A stretch of 64,000 bases of DNA from JAFDWI01 sp963764215 (GTDB lineage: Bacteria > Actinomycetota > Acidimicrobiia > Acidimicrobiales > Iamiaceae), in the NCBI GenBank assembly GCA_963764215.1, contig CAVXRS010000007.1, positions 62,001 through 126,000 of the forward strand. The letters run 5' to 3'. The position numbers were made by a program, and so were the translations under genes. This document shows, one piece after another, positions 33,527 to 42,380 of the stretch; position 1 is the stretch's first letter, and every line of letters begins with the position of its first letter. The notes under the pieces were generated by a model, which ran no database searches, was not told where the DNA came from, and saw nothing but the letters and a program-made list of their open reading frames with translations.

Positions 33527-34309
33527 TCATGCTCCTGCGGGCAGGTGCCCCACGACGCCGGCGAGGACGAAGATGGGGAACGAGATGTTGGCGCCGCACA
33601 CGACCACGGCGAATGCCCAGGCGGTGCCGCGGCGCCACCGGTTGAAGCGGGGGTTGTTCCAGCCCATCGACTGAAACAGGCTCCACACCCCGTGGTACAG
33701 GTGGAACGCCAGGGCGATGTTGGCGACGATGTAGAGCAGCGCCACGGGCCAGCGGTCGAGGCTGTGCACCACGTTGGCGTACACGTCGCCGCGCACGAAG
33801 GTGTAGCCGGTGCCGGTCCAGGACAGGTCGAACAGGTGCCAGACCAGGAACAGCACCACGATGACGCCCGACCACCGCATGGTCCGGCTGGCGTAGTCCG
33901 CGGCGATGTAGTCCCGCTTGGTGGCGTAGTGCACCGTGCGGGCCTTGCGGTTCTGAATCGTGAGGGTGACCGCGGCATGGATGTGCAGGGCGATCGCGAC
34001 GATCAGCACGATCCGCATCAGCCACAGGGTCACGGTACGCGGCAGGAACGGCACCAGGAGGGTGCGCAGCCATTCGGCGTACGCGTCGTAGTGCTCGGGC
34101 CCGAAGTACATCTTCAGGTTGCCGAGCATGTGGAAGAACACGAAGCTCAGCCCGATCAGACCGGTGATGGCCATCACGTACTTCTTCCCCAGCGAGGTTC
34201 GGTAGAACTCGATGGGGAACGGTGCCCGCTTGCGTGCGTCGAGGTGCAGGGCCGTACCGGTCACCGGGGGGCGGCCGCGCACGCTGGTCTCAGAGGTGGC
34301 TTGTGACAT
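33527..34309 (-). CDS. sdhC: Succinate dehydrogenase cytochrome b558 subunit
   Basis: A 260-residue membrane anchor with five predicted helices and several His residues placed to bind two b hemes (FVFFHMLGNL, IALHIHAAVTL, VWHLFDLSW, NIALAFHLYHGVWS). This is the single-polypeptide b558 type, which typically reduces menaquinone. It replaces the two-subunit SdhC/SdhD seen in proteobacteria. The first 40 residues are soluble. The gene heads the sdhCAB operon; the preceding 170 bases hold the promoter and a 13-base direct repeat. Confidence 0.9.
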   Translation of the reverse strand: MSQATSETSVRGRPPVTGTALHLDARKRAPFPIEFYRTSLGKKYVMAITGLIGLSFVFFHMLGNLKMYFGPEHYDAYAEWLRTLLVPFLPRTVTLWLMRIVLIVAIALHIHAAVTLTIQNRKARTVHYATKRDYIAADYASRTMRWSGVIVVLFLVWHLFDLSWTGTGYTFVRGDVYANVVHSLDRWPVALLYIVANIALAFHLYHGVWSLFQSMGWNNPRFNRWRRGTAWAFAVVVCGANISFPIFVLAGVVGHLPAGA

Positions 34310-34407
34310 CCGGTGGTCGAACCCTCCAAGCGGCGGATCGGAACTGATGCTGTCGGCTCGGTGGGAGCGGCGAACCGGGCGACGTGGATCGACGCTAGCC
34401 CTGTGAC

Positions 34408-34433
34408 AAATGGCGGGGTCAAATGGCGGGGTC
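34408..34433. repeat. Direct repeat AAATGGCGGGGTC x2 upstream of sdhCAB
   Basis: Two perfect, adjacent copies of the 13-base unit lie about 100 bases upstream of the sdhC start, in the gap before the GH2 gene. Tandem half-sites of this kind can be regulator-binding sites. The position fits control of the sdh operon, but there is no direct evidence for a binding protein. Confidence 0.4.
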
Positions 34434-34483
34434 CGATGTTCAGCCGGTTCCGGGGCCGACGCCGTTGTATCGACCCCGGTCGC

Positions 34484-36673
34484 TCAGTGGTGGTGGACCG
34501 TCGCCGAGTAGGTCGCGGAGATCGGTGCCGACGTGGTCCCGGCCGCGGCGGCGATCAGGTCGATGCTGGCGGTGAGACGGTGCGCGGCGGCCGGTACCAC
34601 GGTGGTGATCCGCCCGACCCGCACGCACGCGTCGGCCGGCAGATCACCGCCGAATTCCCGGATGTCGTCGTCTCCGCCGCCGTCCCAGTGGAGCTGCGTG
34701 CGGATTCGGGCATCGGGAAGGGGCGTGCGCCGGTCGCTGACGACATGGACGTCCCATCCCAGAGCATCGCCTGGATGGAGATGATCAGACCACCCCCGAA
34801 GCGTGAGAAGCACCGGGGCGAATGCGGCCCGGAGCGCGGCATGGGCGGGCTTCGGGTTGCCGGTGTGGTCGATCAGCGCGGGGGACATGCCGGCGGTCAG
34901 GTCGGCGAGCGGTCCGACGACGACACCTCCGGTCGGGTGGTACTTGAGTCGTCGCAGAATCTCGACCTGGGTGCGGATCAGGTTCGCCTGGTACGTCTGG
35001 GTGGCGCGCCGCCAGGCGGCGAAATCGTCGAAGGCGTCCGGGGGTAGCCGCGCGGCGATCAGATCGGCATCCACGGCCGTGCCGGCCACCAGCCGATCGA
35101 GGTCGATCCGGGGCCAGCCCTCGGTCCCGTCGGGGTGGAGGTCGTCGGCCAGCGACGGACTCGGGGTCACCTGCACGAAACGCACCGCCCGGGGAATGAC
35201 CCGGGCGAGGCGGGCAAGGTCCTCGGCCGTGCCGGTCGACCACCCCAGGTTCAGGTGGGTGTCGGTCCCGGCCAGCTTCGGCGGATGCGGCCACAACCCC
35301 GAAGCCCCGACCACGTCGCGGGTCGGATCGGTGGAGACGAGCGCGTGCTTCACCGATCGGTCGAGCACCGATCGGTTCCAACTCGGCAGCTCCTGGGCGG
35401 CGAGGCGCCGGCCGAACCCGGGCCGTGGACCGTCCGGCTCTTCGGGCTCGTCGGGCTCGTCGTGCGCGCACCAGATCACGATGCTCGGATGTGCGCCGAG
35501 CGCGTCGACCGCGTGGCGCGCGGTGCGCCCTGCCAGTCGCCGCACGCTGCGGTGCTGGGCGCGGTAGAGGGGAAGGTCCTGCCAGATGAGCATCCCCGCC
35601 GCATCGGCGGCGTCGTAGAGCTCGTCGCGGCTGAGGTGCCCGTGGACCCGCACCAGGTTGGCTCCCACCTCGCGGGCGGTGTCGATCACCCGGGCGAAGC
35701 GATCGGCCGGTGCGGTGCCCAGGTCCCGGGCGGCCGGTCCGACCAGCACGCCCTTCGTGAACAGCCGCTCACCGTTGATCGACAGGACCCACTCCCGCAG
35801 GCTCGCCTGCCGGAGGCCGCAGCGGGTGGCGAAACCGTCGCTCGGGATGGTCGATCCATCGGAGACCGTGAAGAGCTCCACACCCACGTCGACCAGGGGC
35901 TGGTCGCCCAGCTCATAGGGCCACCACAGTGCGGGATCGGGCACCTCGACCGACCAGGTGACCGTGTTCTCACCACTGGCCAGGTTGTGATCCTGTTCGT
36001 GGTCGCGGCCCGCCACGGTGGTGCGGATCGTGACCGATCGGGCGTCGGCACTGTCGAGCGTGCAGACGAAGGTGACCGTCGCACGGGTGGGGGTGGCCGC
36101 GGTGCACAGCACCCGGTGCGCGACGATCGCCACCGGTCCGGTGCGGTGGAGGGTGACCGGCTTCCAGATGCCGCCCGGATTCCACCCCGGGCCGACGTAC
36201 GGGCCGGTCTGCCAGGTTCCCAGCAGCCCGCGCTTGGGACCTGCTCGGGGTGCGGGTGGACTCGCGACCTCGACCCCGAGGGTGTGGTCGGTGCGCCCGG
36301 TGAGGGCGTCGGTCACCTCGAAGTGACCGGGAACCCAGGCGCCGTCGGTGTCACCGAGGTACTGGCCGTCCAGCCAGACGTCACCCTGGGCACACACCCC
36401 GGCGAAGTGCAGCCAGGCCCGGGTGCCCGGGTCGGGTCGCAATGCCGAGAAGTGGCGGCGGTAGAGCAACGGTTCGTCGTTGGCGGCGAAGGCCGGGTGC
36501 GAGCGCCAGTGTCCGGGGACGTCGACGTCGTCGAAGTTCTCGTCGTCGAAGTCGTCGCCGTACCAGATCCGACGGAGTTCCTCGTCGGCCACGCCGGCGC
36601 GCCAGCGACCCGACAAATCGAGCGGCGCCCGGTCCGCAAGGCCGTTCACGGCCTCGGCATCATGGTCGGTCAT
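34484..36673 (-). CDS. Glycoside hydrolase family 2 protein, possibly inactive
   Basis: A 729-residue protein with the GH2 layout: an N-terminal jelly-roll sugar-binding domain (residues about 20-190, with WLHFAGVCAQGDVWLDGQYLG), an Ig-like domain (about 195-310), a TIM barrel (about 310-560) and a C-terminal beta domain. The barrel has LVRVHGHLSRDELYDAADAAGMLIWQDLP and IVIWCAHDEP, where Glu406 matches the acid/base position although the usual Asn before it is Asp. The expected nucleophile motif (SEFG-like) is replaced by RFVQVTPSP, with Gln501 at or near the Glu position. Homologues hydrolyse beta-mannosides or beta-galactosides; this one may be inactive or use another residue. No signal peptide. 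Divergent from the MoxR gene. Confidence 0.8.
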   Translation of the reverse strand: MTDHDAEAVNGLADRAPLDLSGRWRAGVADEELRRIWYGDDFDDENFDDVDVPGHWRSHPAFAANDEPLLYRRHFSALRPDPGTRAWLHFAGVCAQGDVWLDGQYLGDTDGAWVPGHFEVTDALTGRTDHTLGVEVASPPAPRAGPKRGLLGTWQTGPYVGPGWNPGGIWKPVTLHRTGPVAIVAHRVLCTAATPTRATVTFVCTLDSADARSVTIRTTVAGRDHEQDHNLASGENTVTWSVEVPDPALWWPYELGDQPLVDVGVELFTVSDGSTIPSDGFATRCGLRQASLREWVLSINGERLFTKGVLVGPAARDLGTAPADRFARVIDTAREVGANLVRVHGHLSRDELYDAADAAGMLIWQDLPLYRAQHRSVRRLAGRTARHAVDALGAHPSIVIWCAHDEPDEPEEPDGPRPGFGRRLAAQELPSWNRSVLDRSVKHALVSTDPTRDVVGASGLWPHPPKLAGTDTHLNLGWSTGTAEDLARLARVIPRAVRFVQVTPSPSLADDLHPDGTEGWPRIDLDRLVAGTAVDADLIAARLPPDAFDDFAAWRRATQTYQANLIRTQVEILRRLKYHPTGGVVVGPLADLTAGMSPALIDHTGNPKPAHAALRAAFAPVLLTLRGWSDHLHPGDALGWDVHVVSDRRTPLPDARIRTQLHWDGGGDDDIREFGGDLPADACVRVGRITTVVPAAAHRLTASIDLIAAAAGTTSAPISATYSATVHHH

Positions 36674-36779
36674 GGCTTAGGCAACCTATCGGGCGCCGGG
36701 CCGCCCAGTGGCCGAGACCGTATGCGCGATCGCGGCCGGCGAGGCGGAGCGGGCCGAACCGGGCGGTAACGTGCGGACC

Positions 36780-38210
36780 ATGGCATCAAGTGAGCCCTCC
36801 GCCCATCGCACCCGTGCCGCGAATCTCGGCCAGCTCAAGGAGTCGGCGTGGAATCCGGTGCCCGTCAAGGTCGAACTCCGGCGCAACGTGGCCGCCCGAA
36901 TCCGGGCCGGTGAACCGCTCGTGCGGGGGGTCACCGGTTACGACGACACGGTCCTGCCCCAGCTCGAACATGCCCTGCTGGCCGGCCACGACATCGTGTT
37001 CCTGGGCGAGCGCGGCCAGGCCAAGACCCGCATCATCCGTGCGCTGGTGGAACTGCTCGACGAGTGGTCGCCGACGATCGCCGGTTCGGAGATCAACGAC
37101 GACCCCTACGCCCCGGTGTCCCGCTATGCGAAGGATCTCGTCGCCGAACACGGGGACGAGACCCCGATCGAATGGGTGCACCGCTCGATGCGCTTCTCCG
37201 AGAAGCTCGCCACCCCCGACACCACCATCGCGGACCTGATCGGCGAGGTCGACCCGATCAAGGTCGCCGAAGGGCGATACCTGTCCGACGAGTTGACCCT
37301 GCACTACGGGTTGGTGCCGCGCACCAACCGGGGCATCTTCGCGATCAACGAGCTGCCCGATCTGGCCGAGCGCATCCAGGTGGGCCTGTTGAACGTGCTC
37401 GAGGAGCGTGACGTGCAGGTCCGCGGCTACAAGATCCGACTGCCCCTCGATGTGATGTTGGTAGCGTCGGCCAACCCGGAGGACTACACCAATCGGGGCC
37501 GGATCATCACCCCGCTCAAGGACCGGTTCGGTTCCCAGATCCGCACCCACTACCCGCTCGACACGGCCACCGAGGTCGACATCTCGGCCGCCGAGGCGGA
37601 ACCGACCGACATCGACGGGGTCGATGTCGAGCTGCCCGACTTCATGGCCGAGATCGTGGCCGAGGTGTCGCAGCTGGCCCGGGCTTCTCATGAGGTCAAC
37701 CAGCGTTCCGGGGTTTCGGTGCGCATGACCGTGGCGAACCGTGAGGTGCTGTGCGCGAGCGCGGCACGACGGGCCCTGCGGCTCGCCGAGACCGAATGTG
37801 CGCCGCGGGTGTGCGACCTGGACGCTCTGGCGGCGTCAACGGCGGGCAAGATCGAACTCGACACCATCGACGACGACGCCGGCGACGAGGTCTTCGCACA
37901 TCTCGTCTCGGCCGCGGTGCTCACGGTGTTCAAGGAACGCGTTCCGCTCACCGTGTTGAACGACCTGGTCGCGGGGTTCGCGGATGGATCGGTGGTCGCC
38001 ACCGGCGACGATGTTCCCACGGCCGACTACGTGCAGCTGCTCGATGCGAATCCGGCGTTGGCCACGGCGGTGGCGACGTTGTGCGGACCGGACGAACCGG
38101 TCGCGGTGCGGGCGAGCGCGGTGGAGCTGATCCTGGAGGGACTGCACCTGGCGCGTCGGCTCAACAAGGACTCCGTGGGCGCAGGTTCGACGTACCGCTC
38201 CCGCTCCTGA
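36780..38210 (+). CDS. MoxR-family AAA+ ATPase
   Basis: A 476-residue AAA+ ATPase of the MoxR/magnesium-chelatase-like group. The Walker A is variant GERGQAKT at 76-83. Other marks are a long insert (MRFSEKLATPDTTIADLIGEVDP), GIFAINELPDLAERIQVGLLNVLEER with the Walker B-like acidic cluster, and the sensor-type SANPEDYTNRGRIITPLKDRFGSQI. The C-terminal lid domain is helical. MoxR proteins act as chaperones that assemble metal cofactors or complexes with VWA partners. A VWA protein follows 142 bases later on the same strand, supporting a functional pair. ATG 36780 is chosen because the conserved region starts soon after. Confidence 0.88.
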   Translation: MASSEPSAHRTRAANLGQLKESAWNPVPVKVELRRNVAARIRAGEPLVRGVTGYDDTVLPQLEHALLAGHDIVFLGERGQAKTRIIRALVELLDEWSPTIAGSEINDDPYAPVSRYAKDLVAEHGDETPIEWVHRSMRFSEKLATPDTTIADLIGEVDPIKVAEGRYLSDELTLHYGLVPRTNRGIFAINELPDLAERIQVGLLNVLEERDVQVRGYKIRLPLDVMLVASANPEDYTNRGRIITPLKDRFGSQIRTHYPLDTATEVDISAAEAEPTDIDGVDVELPDFMAEIVAEVSQLARASHEVNQRSGVSVRMTVANREVLCASAARRALRLAETECAPRVCDLDALAASTAGKIELDTIDDDAGDEVFAHLVSAAVLTVFKERVPLTVLNDLVAGFADGSVVATGDDVPTADYVQLLDANPALATAVATLCGPDEPVAVRASAVELILEGLHLARRLNKDSVGAGSTYRSRS

Positions 38211-38218
38211 CGCGTTCT

Positions 38219-38273
38219 CCCCGAAATTTGCACCGGCCTGCCGCTCTTGGCGGGTTCGCCGTGCAAATTTCGG
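38219..38273. repeat. 55-bp palindromic element with AT-core arms
   Basis: The arms CCGAAATTTGCAC (38221-38233) and GTGCAAATTTCGG (38261-38273) are a perfect 13-base inverted repeat around a 27-base GC-rich centre. The element begins eight bases after the moxR stop. It can form a strong hairpin and could act as an attenuator between moxR and the VWA gene. The right arm is identical in core to the tandem copies at 1797-1872. It resembles intergenic REP/MITE-like elements, but no transposase is nearby. Confidence 0.75.
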
Positions 38274-38352
38274 AAAGGGGGAGGTTCGACGGGAGGGCGG
38301 AACCGGAGTGCGCCGACCGGCGAAACCGTTCGGATCCCGGTACCGTGGGCCC

Positions 38353-40374
38353 ATGGCATCACCGCGCTCGGGTCATCGCTTCCGGTATTCGGCGTGGGAC
38401 GGCACCCAGAAGGGGTTCAGCCTCGACGCCCGCGACGTGCTCGGCGAGATCACCGACGACGTGCTCTACCACGGTGATCTCGACGCGGCGCTGCGCCGAC
38501 TCCTCCAGGACGGTATGGAGGATCGGAACGGCGAGCGTATCCAGGGCCTGCGTGAGCTGATGGATTCCATGCGCGACCGGCGTCGGGAACTGCTGGACCG
38601 CTACGACCTGTCGGGGATCTACGACGACATCGCCGGTGAGCTCCGCGACGTGGTCGACACCGAGCGGGCCGCACTCGACGCCGAACTCGCCGACGCGCTC
38701 GACTCGGGAGACCAGCGTCGGGCCGACGCGACGCGGGAGCGGGTCGCCGAGCAGCACGCGGCACTCGATCTGCTCTCACCGGATCTGTCCCATCTGGTCC
38801 GCGAACTCCAACAGTACGAATTCTCCTCCCCCGAGGCCGAGCAGCGTTTCGACGCCCTCATGGAGCGCCTGCGCGAACAGCTGATGGCCAACCAGGTCAA
38901 CCAGATGATGGGGCAGATGCGCCAGCTCACCCCCGACGACCTGGCCCGCAACGCCGACATGCTCGCCGAGCTGAACGAGATGATCGCGGCGCGTGAACGC
39001 GGCGAGGAGCCCGACTTCGACGGCTTCATGGATCGCTACGGCGACCTGTTCGATCCCCGCCCCGAGAACCTGGACGAGCTGTTGGAGCAGATGGCCACCC
39101 GCATGGCCGCCATGCAGGCGATGTTCAACTCGATGAGTCCCGAACAGCGTGCCCAGCTCCAGGAGCTGTCCCAGGAGCTGCTCGCGGATCTGGACATGAA
39201 CTGGGAGTTCGAACGGCTCGCCGGCCAGCTGCGCGACCTCTTCCCGCAACTCGGTTGGCAACGATCCTTCGATTTCTCGGGAACCGATCCGCTCGACTTC
39301 ACCGGGGCGGCGGGACTCTTCGGCGAGTTGGGTGACCTCGACCAGCTCGAGAACCTCCTCCGTTCGGCGGCGAATCCGGGGGCGTTGGCCGAAGCCGACA
39401 TCGACCGGGCGCGGCGCATGATCGGACCGGACGCCGCGCGCAGCCTCGAGCGTCTGGCCGAGCTGACCCGGACCCTCACCGAAGCCGGGCTGGTCGAGCA
39501 GCGTGAAGGTCGCCTCGAGCTCACCGCGGCCGGACTGCGACGCATCGGCAAGAACGCGTTGGCCGAGCTGTTCAACGCCTTGTCGCGCGATCGTTTCGGG
39601 GCGCACCGGATCGAACGCACCGGGCACGGGCATGAACGCACCGAGGAGACCCGCCCCTACGAGTTCGGCGATCCGTTCAATCTCGACATCCAGCGGACTT
39701 TGCGCAACGCACTGAGCCGGCGGGGTCCGGGCGTGCCCGTCCAACTCGAACCCGACGACTTCGAGATCGCGCAGACCACCCAGAGCGTGCGCACCGCGAC
39801 GGTGTTGATGGTCGATCTGTCGTTGTCGATGCCGATGCAGGACAACTTCCTGCCCGCCAAGAAGGTGGCGATGGCGCTGCATGCGCTGATCAGCTCGCAG
39901 TTCCCCCGCGACTACCTGGGTCTGGTCGGCTTCAGCGAGGTGGCCCGCGTCATCGAACCGGCGGAGTTGCCTTCGGTGTCCTGGGACTACGTCTATGGCA
40001 CGAACATGCAGCACGGCTTCATGCTGGCCCGGCGCCTGCTGGCCCGGGAGCGGGGCACCAAGCAGATCATCATGATCACCGACGGCGAGCCGACCGCACA
40101 CATCACCGAGTCGGGCGAGGTGCTGTTCAACTATCCACCGGTGCGCGAGACGGTCGACGCGACCCTCACCGAGGTGGCGCGGTGCACCCGGGCGGGGATC
40201 CGCATCAACACGTTCATGCTGGGGGGTTCCCGCGGGCTGGGCATGTTCATCGAACGACTCACCCAGCTCAACCGCGGCCGGGCGTTCTTCACCACCCCCC
40301 AGAATCTGGGCGACTACGTGCTGGTGGACTTCCTCGAATCACGTCGTCGGCTCACCCGACGTCGGGCCGGTTGA
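38353..40374 (+). CDS. VWA domain protein, MoxR partner
   Basis: A 673-residue protein. Residues 1-450 are mostly helical and charged with Gln/Glu-rich stretches (for example SPEQRAQLQELSQELLADLDMNWEF) and a helix-turn-helix-like segment (LVEQREGRLELTAAGLRRIGKNALAELF). The C-terminal VWA domain has a MIDAS motif DLSLSM (Asp488), then VGFSEVARVIEPAEL and MITDGEPTAHITESG. It binds a divalent metal and probably acts with the MoxR ATPase upstream to load or remodel a client complex. ATG 38353 fits. The client is not identifiable from the neighbours. Confidence 0.86.
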   Translation: MASPRSGHRFRYSAWDGTQKGFSLDARDVLGEITDDVLYHGDLDAALRRLLQDGMEDRNGERIQGLRELMDSMRDRRRELLDRYDLSGIYDDIAGELRDVVDTERAALDAELADALDSGDQRRADATRERVAEQHAALDLLSPDLSHLVRELQQYEFSSPEAEQRFDALMERLREQLMANQVNQMMGQMRQLTPDDLARNADMLAELNEMIAARERGEEPDFDGFMDRYGDLFDPRPENLDELLEQMATRMAAMQAMFNSMSPEQRAQLQELSQELLADLDMNWEFERLAGQLRDLFPQLGWQRSFDFSGTDPLDFTGAAGLFGELGDLDQLENLLRSAANPGALAEADIDRARRMIGPDAARSLERLAELTRTLTEAGLVEQREGRLELTAAGLRRIGKNALAELFNALSRDRFGAHRIERTGHGHERTEETRPYEFGDPFNLDIQRTLRNALSRRGPGVPVQLEPDDFEIAQTTQSVRTATVLMVDLSLSMPMQDNFLPAKKVAMALHALISSQFPRDYLGLVGFSEVARVIEPAELPSVSWDYVYGTNMQHGFMLARRLLARERGTKQIIMITDGEPTAHITESGEVLFNYPPVRETVDATLTEVARCTRAGIRINTFMLGGSRGLGMFIERLTQLNRGRAFFTTPQNLGDYVLVDFLESRRRLTRRRAG

Positions 40375-40386
40375 GTCGGCAGGTCC

Positions 40387-41253
40387 TCAGAGCTGCTGGG
40401 CCGAACGGGCGCGGGCGATCATGTTCTCGATGCCCTGGACGTCGGCCGGCTCGAGGGTGTACGGCGCAGTCTGACCTGGAGCCACCGGTTGCTCGACCGT
40501 TTTGACGAAGAGCAGGATCACCGTGCGGCCCTCGGAAGCGATCAATGTCACCGTGCTTTCCGACCAATCCTGGTCGTGCAGTGCGCAGTGCACCGTGTCG
40601 GTGTACTGCCAACCGACGACGCCTGCAGGCAGCTTGTCCGCGGCGATCTCGGTCTCGGTGGGGTCGTGGAGCGTCATGGCGCAGTCGGTCTGGGCGTTGG
40701 TGGCGTCGAGACTCGACTGGGAGTCCTGCTGCCAGGACGGCTCGTCGCAGCGCTGAGCCCAGTCGTTGGTGCTCATGGACGCGACGACCTGCTTCGCGGT
40801 GGTCGCGGACGGTTCGACGGCGACCTGTGAGTAGGAGGCGATCGAGGCATACCCGGGTTCCGGTCCAGCGAAGACGGTGGAAAGTGCCCCGGCGAGATAG
40901 GGGGACGACGACACGGCCTTGCACGGATCGCTCGACCGGGTCATTCCCTTGCCTGGCCGCTTTGCCGTCCGGTTCGACCCGACGTCGGCCTGGGTGAGTC
41001 CGACGGTCTGGACCATTTGCGCCGGGTCCATCCGACTCTGCGAGGTCGTGGTCGGCTGGGCGACGGTGGTCGATGGAGGCGATGTCGACGACGGGGTGGC
41101 AGCAGTTGATGGTGCGACGATCCGGTTCGTCGACGACGGGGCGTGCGCCTCGCTCTTGACCGACACCGAACAGGCCGCGGTCAGGATCGCCACCGCGGCG
41201 ATCGGGACGGCCAGCTTCCACGGTCCGCGTGCCGCGCTCATCTTCACACCCAT
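40387..41253 (-). CDS. Lipoprotein with PknH-like extracellular sensor domain
   Basis: A 288-residue lipoprotein. The signal helix ends in the lipobox LTAAC (Cys28), followed by a Ser/Thr/Pro-rich linker and a domain resembling the extracytoplasmic sensor domain of PknH-like kinases. Paired Cys residues (SDPCKAV, AQRCDEPSW, TDCAMTL, VHCALHD) could form two disulfides. Its C-terminus (VAPGQTAPYTLEPADVQGIENMIARA) is typical of that fold. No kinase domain is fused, so it is a stand-alone surface protein of unknown ligand. It converges tightly with the VWA gene. Confidence 0.78.
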   Translation of the reverse strand: MGVKMSAARGPWKLAVPIAAVAILTAACSVSVKSEAHAPSSTNRIVAPSTAATPSSTSPPSTTVAQPTTTSQSRMDPAQMVQTVGLTQADVGSNRTAKRPGKGMTRSSDPCKAVSSSPYLAGALSTVFAGPEPGYASIASYSQVAVEPSATTAKQVVASMSTNDWAQRCDEPSWQQDSQSSLDATNAQTDCAMTLHDPTETEIAADKLPAGVVGWQYTDTVHCALHDQDWSESTVTLIASEGRTVILLFVKTVEQPVAPGQTAPYTLEPADVQGIENMIARARSAQQL

Positions 41254-41306
41254 GCGACGAGGATATGTCGTCAGGGCACGGCCTGCAGGGGAAATGGCCC
41301 TGGCAG

Positions 41307-42380
41307 TCAGGGCCGGTGGATCTTGGCGGCCTGGATTTTCGCTATTCGGTCGGGTTTGACGAAGCCGTGGTCGATGAACCAGTCGGCGGCACGGGCCAGC
41401 GCCTCGGCCGCCGGGCGGGGCGCGTAGCCCAGCTCGGTGCGGGCCCGGGTGATGTCGAAGGACATCGCCGTGGTCGACATGCGCGCCGCTTCCATCGGCA
41501 CCGAGGGCGCTCTGCCCAACAGGCGGCCCTGCACGAGTGTGCTCATCCTTGCCGCGCCCAGCGCGGTCCAGTGCGGTACCTGGTGGGTCGGACGCGGCAG
41601 GCCGGTGTATCCGGCGAGGATCGCCAGCATCTCACCCAGACCGAGGTCTTCGCCGCCCAGGATGTAGTTGCGACCGCGGCGGCCGCGTTCGGCGGCGAGC
41701 AGATGCCCTTCGGCGACGTCGTCGACGTCGACGACGTTCAGGGTCGTGTCGACGAAGGCGGGCATGCCACCGTCGAGGAACCGCAGGATCGACGCGCCGG
41801 TCGGCGTGGGCGTCCGATCGCCGGGACCCACCGGGAAGGTGGGTTGGGCCAGCACGACGTGCGCGCCCTGCGCGGCGATGCGCAGGGCCTCGTGTTCGGC
41901 GACGTACTTGGTCTGCTTGTAGTGGCCGAACAGGTGCTCGATGTCCGCGTAGTCGTCCTCGTCGGCGGGACGGTCGTCGGGTAGGCCGATCGTGCCGACC
42001 GTGGAGGTGTACACGCTCGGGATGCCCGCCGCGGCGGCCGCGCCCAGCACGTTGCGGGTGCCCTCGACGTTGACCGCGGCGAACGCGGCGGGGTCGGGCG
42101 CCCAGAATCGGTAGAGCGCGGCAGTGTGGATGACGCGGGTCGCGCCGTCCAGCGCGTCGCGCACCCCGGGTGCGTCGCGGATGTCCACCTCGGCGCGCGT
42201 CACCTCGAGGTCGGCGAGGTTCGCGGCGTCGACCTCCGGCTCGACGAGTGCCCGGACTGCGGCGCCACGTTCGAGCGCGGCACGTACGATGCGCGACCCG
42301 ATGAAACCCGAGGCGCCGGTCACCGCGACCGTGTCCTGTGGGCCGATCGGCCGGGCTGGGTTGTGCGTCGCGCGGCTCAA
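41307..42380 (-). CDS. Hopanoid-associated sugar epimerase-like SDR (HpnA-like)
   Basis: A 357-residue extended SDR. The Rossmann motif TGASGFIG is at 21-28, followed by a probable YKQTK active-site motif (YxxxK). The segments HTAALYRFWAPDPAAFAAVNVEGTR, GPGDRTPTPTGASILRFLDG, FVDTTLNVVDVDDVAEGHLLA and NYILGGEDLGLGEMLAIL follow the HpnA family closely. HpnA-type proteins are tied to hopanoid side-chain modification. A TTG start at 42380 overlaps the upstream stop (TTGA), so translation is coupled to the aminotransferase gene. No squalene-hopene cyclase is in the window, so the hopanoid role is inferred from family and pairing. Confidence 0.8.
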   Translation of the reverse strand: MSRATHNPARPIGPQDTVAVTGASGFIGSRIVRAALERGAAVRALVEPEVDAANLADLEVTRAEVDIRDAPGVRDALDGATRVIHTAALYRFWAPDPAAFAAVNVEGTRNVLGAAAAAGIPSVYTSTVGTIGLPDDRPADEDDYADIEHLFGHYKQTKYVAEHEALRIAAQGAHVVLAQPTFPVGPGDRTPTPTGASILRFLDGGMPAFVDTTLNVVDVDDVAEGHLLAAERGRRGRNYILGGEDLGLGEMLAILAGYTGLPRPTHQVPHWTALGAARMSTLVQGRLLGRAPSVPMEAARMSTTAMSFDITRARTELGYAPRPAAEALARAADWFIDHGFVKPDRIAKIQAAKIHRP

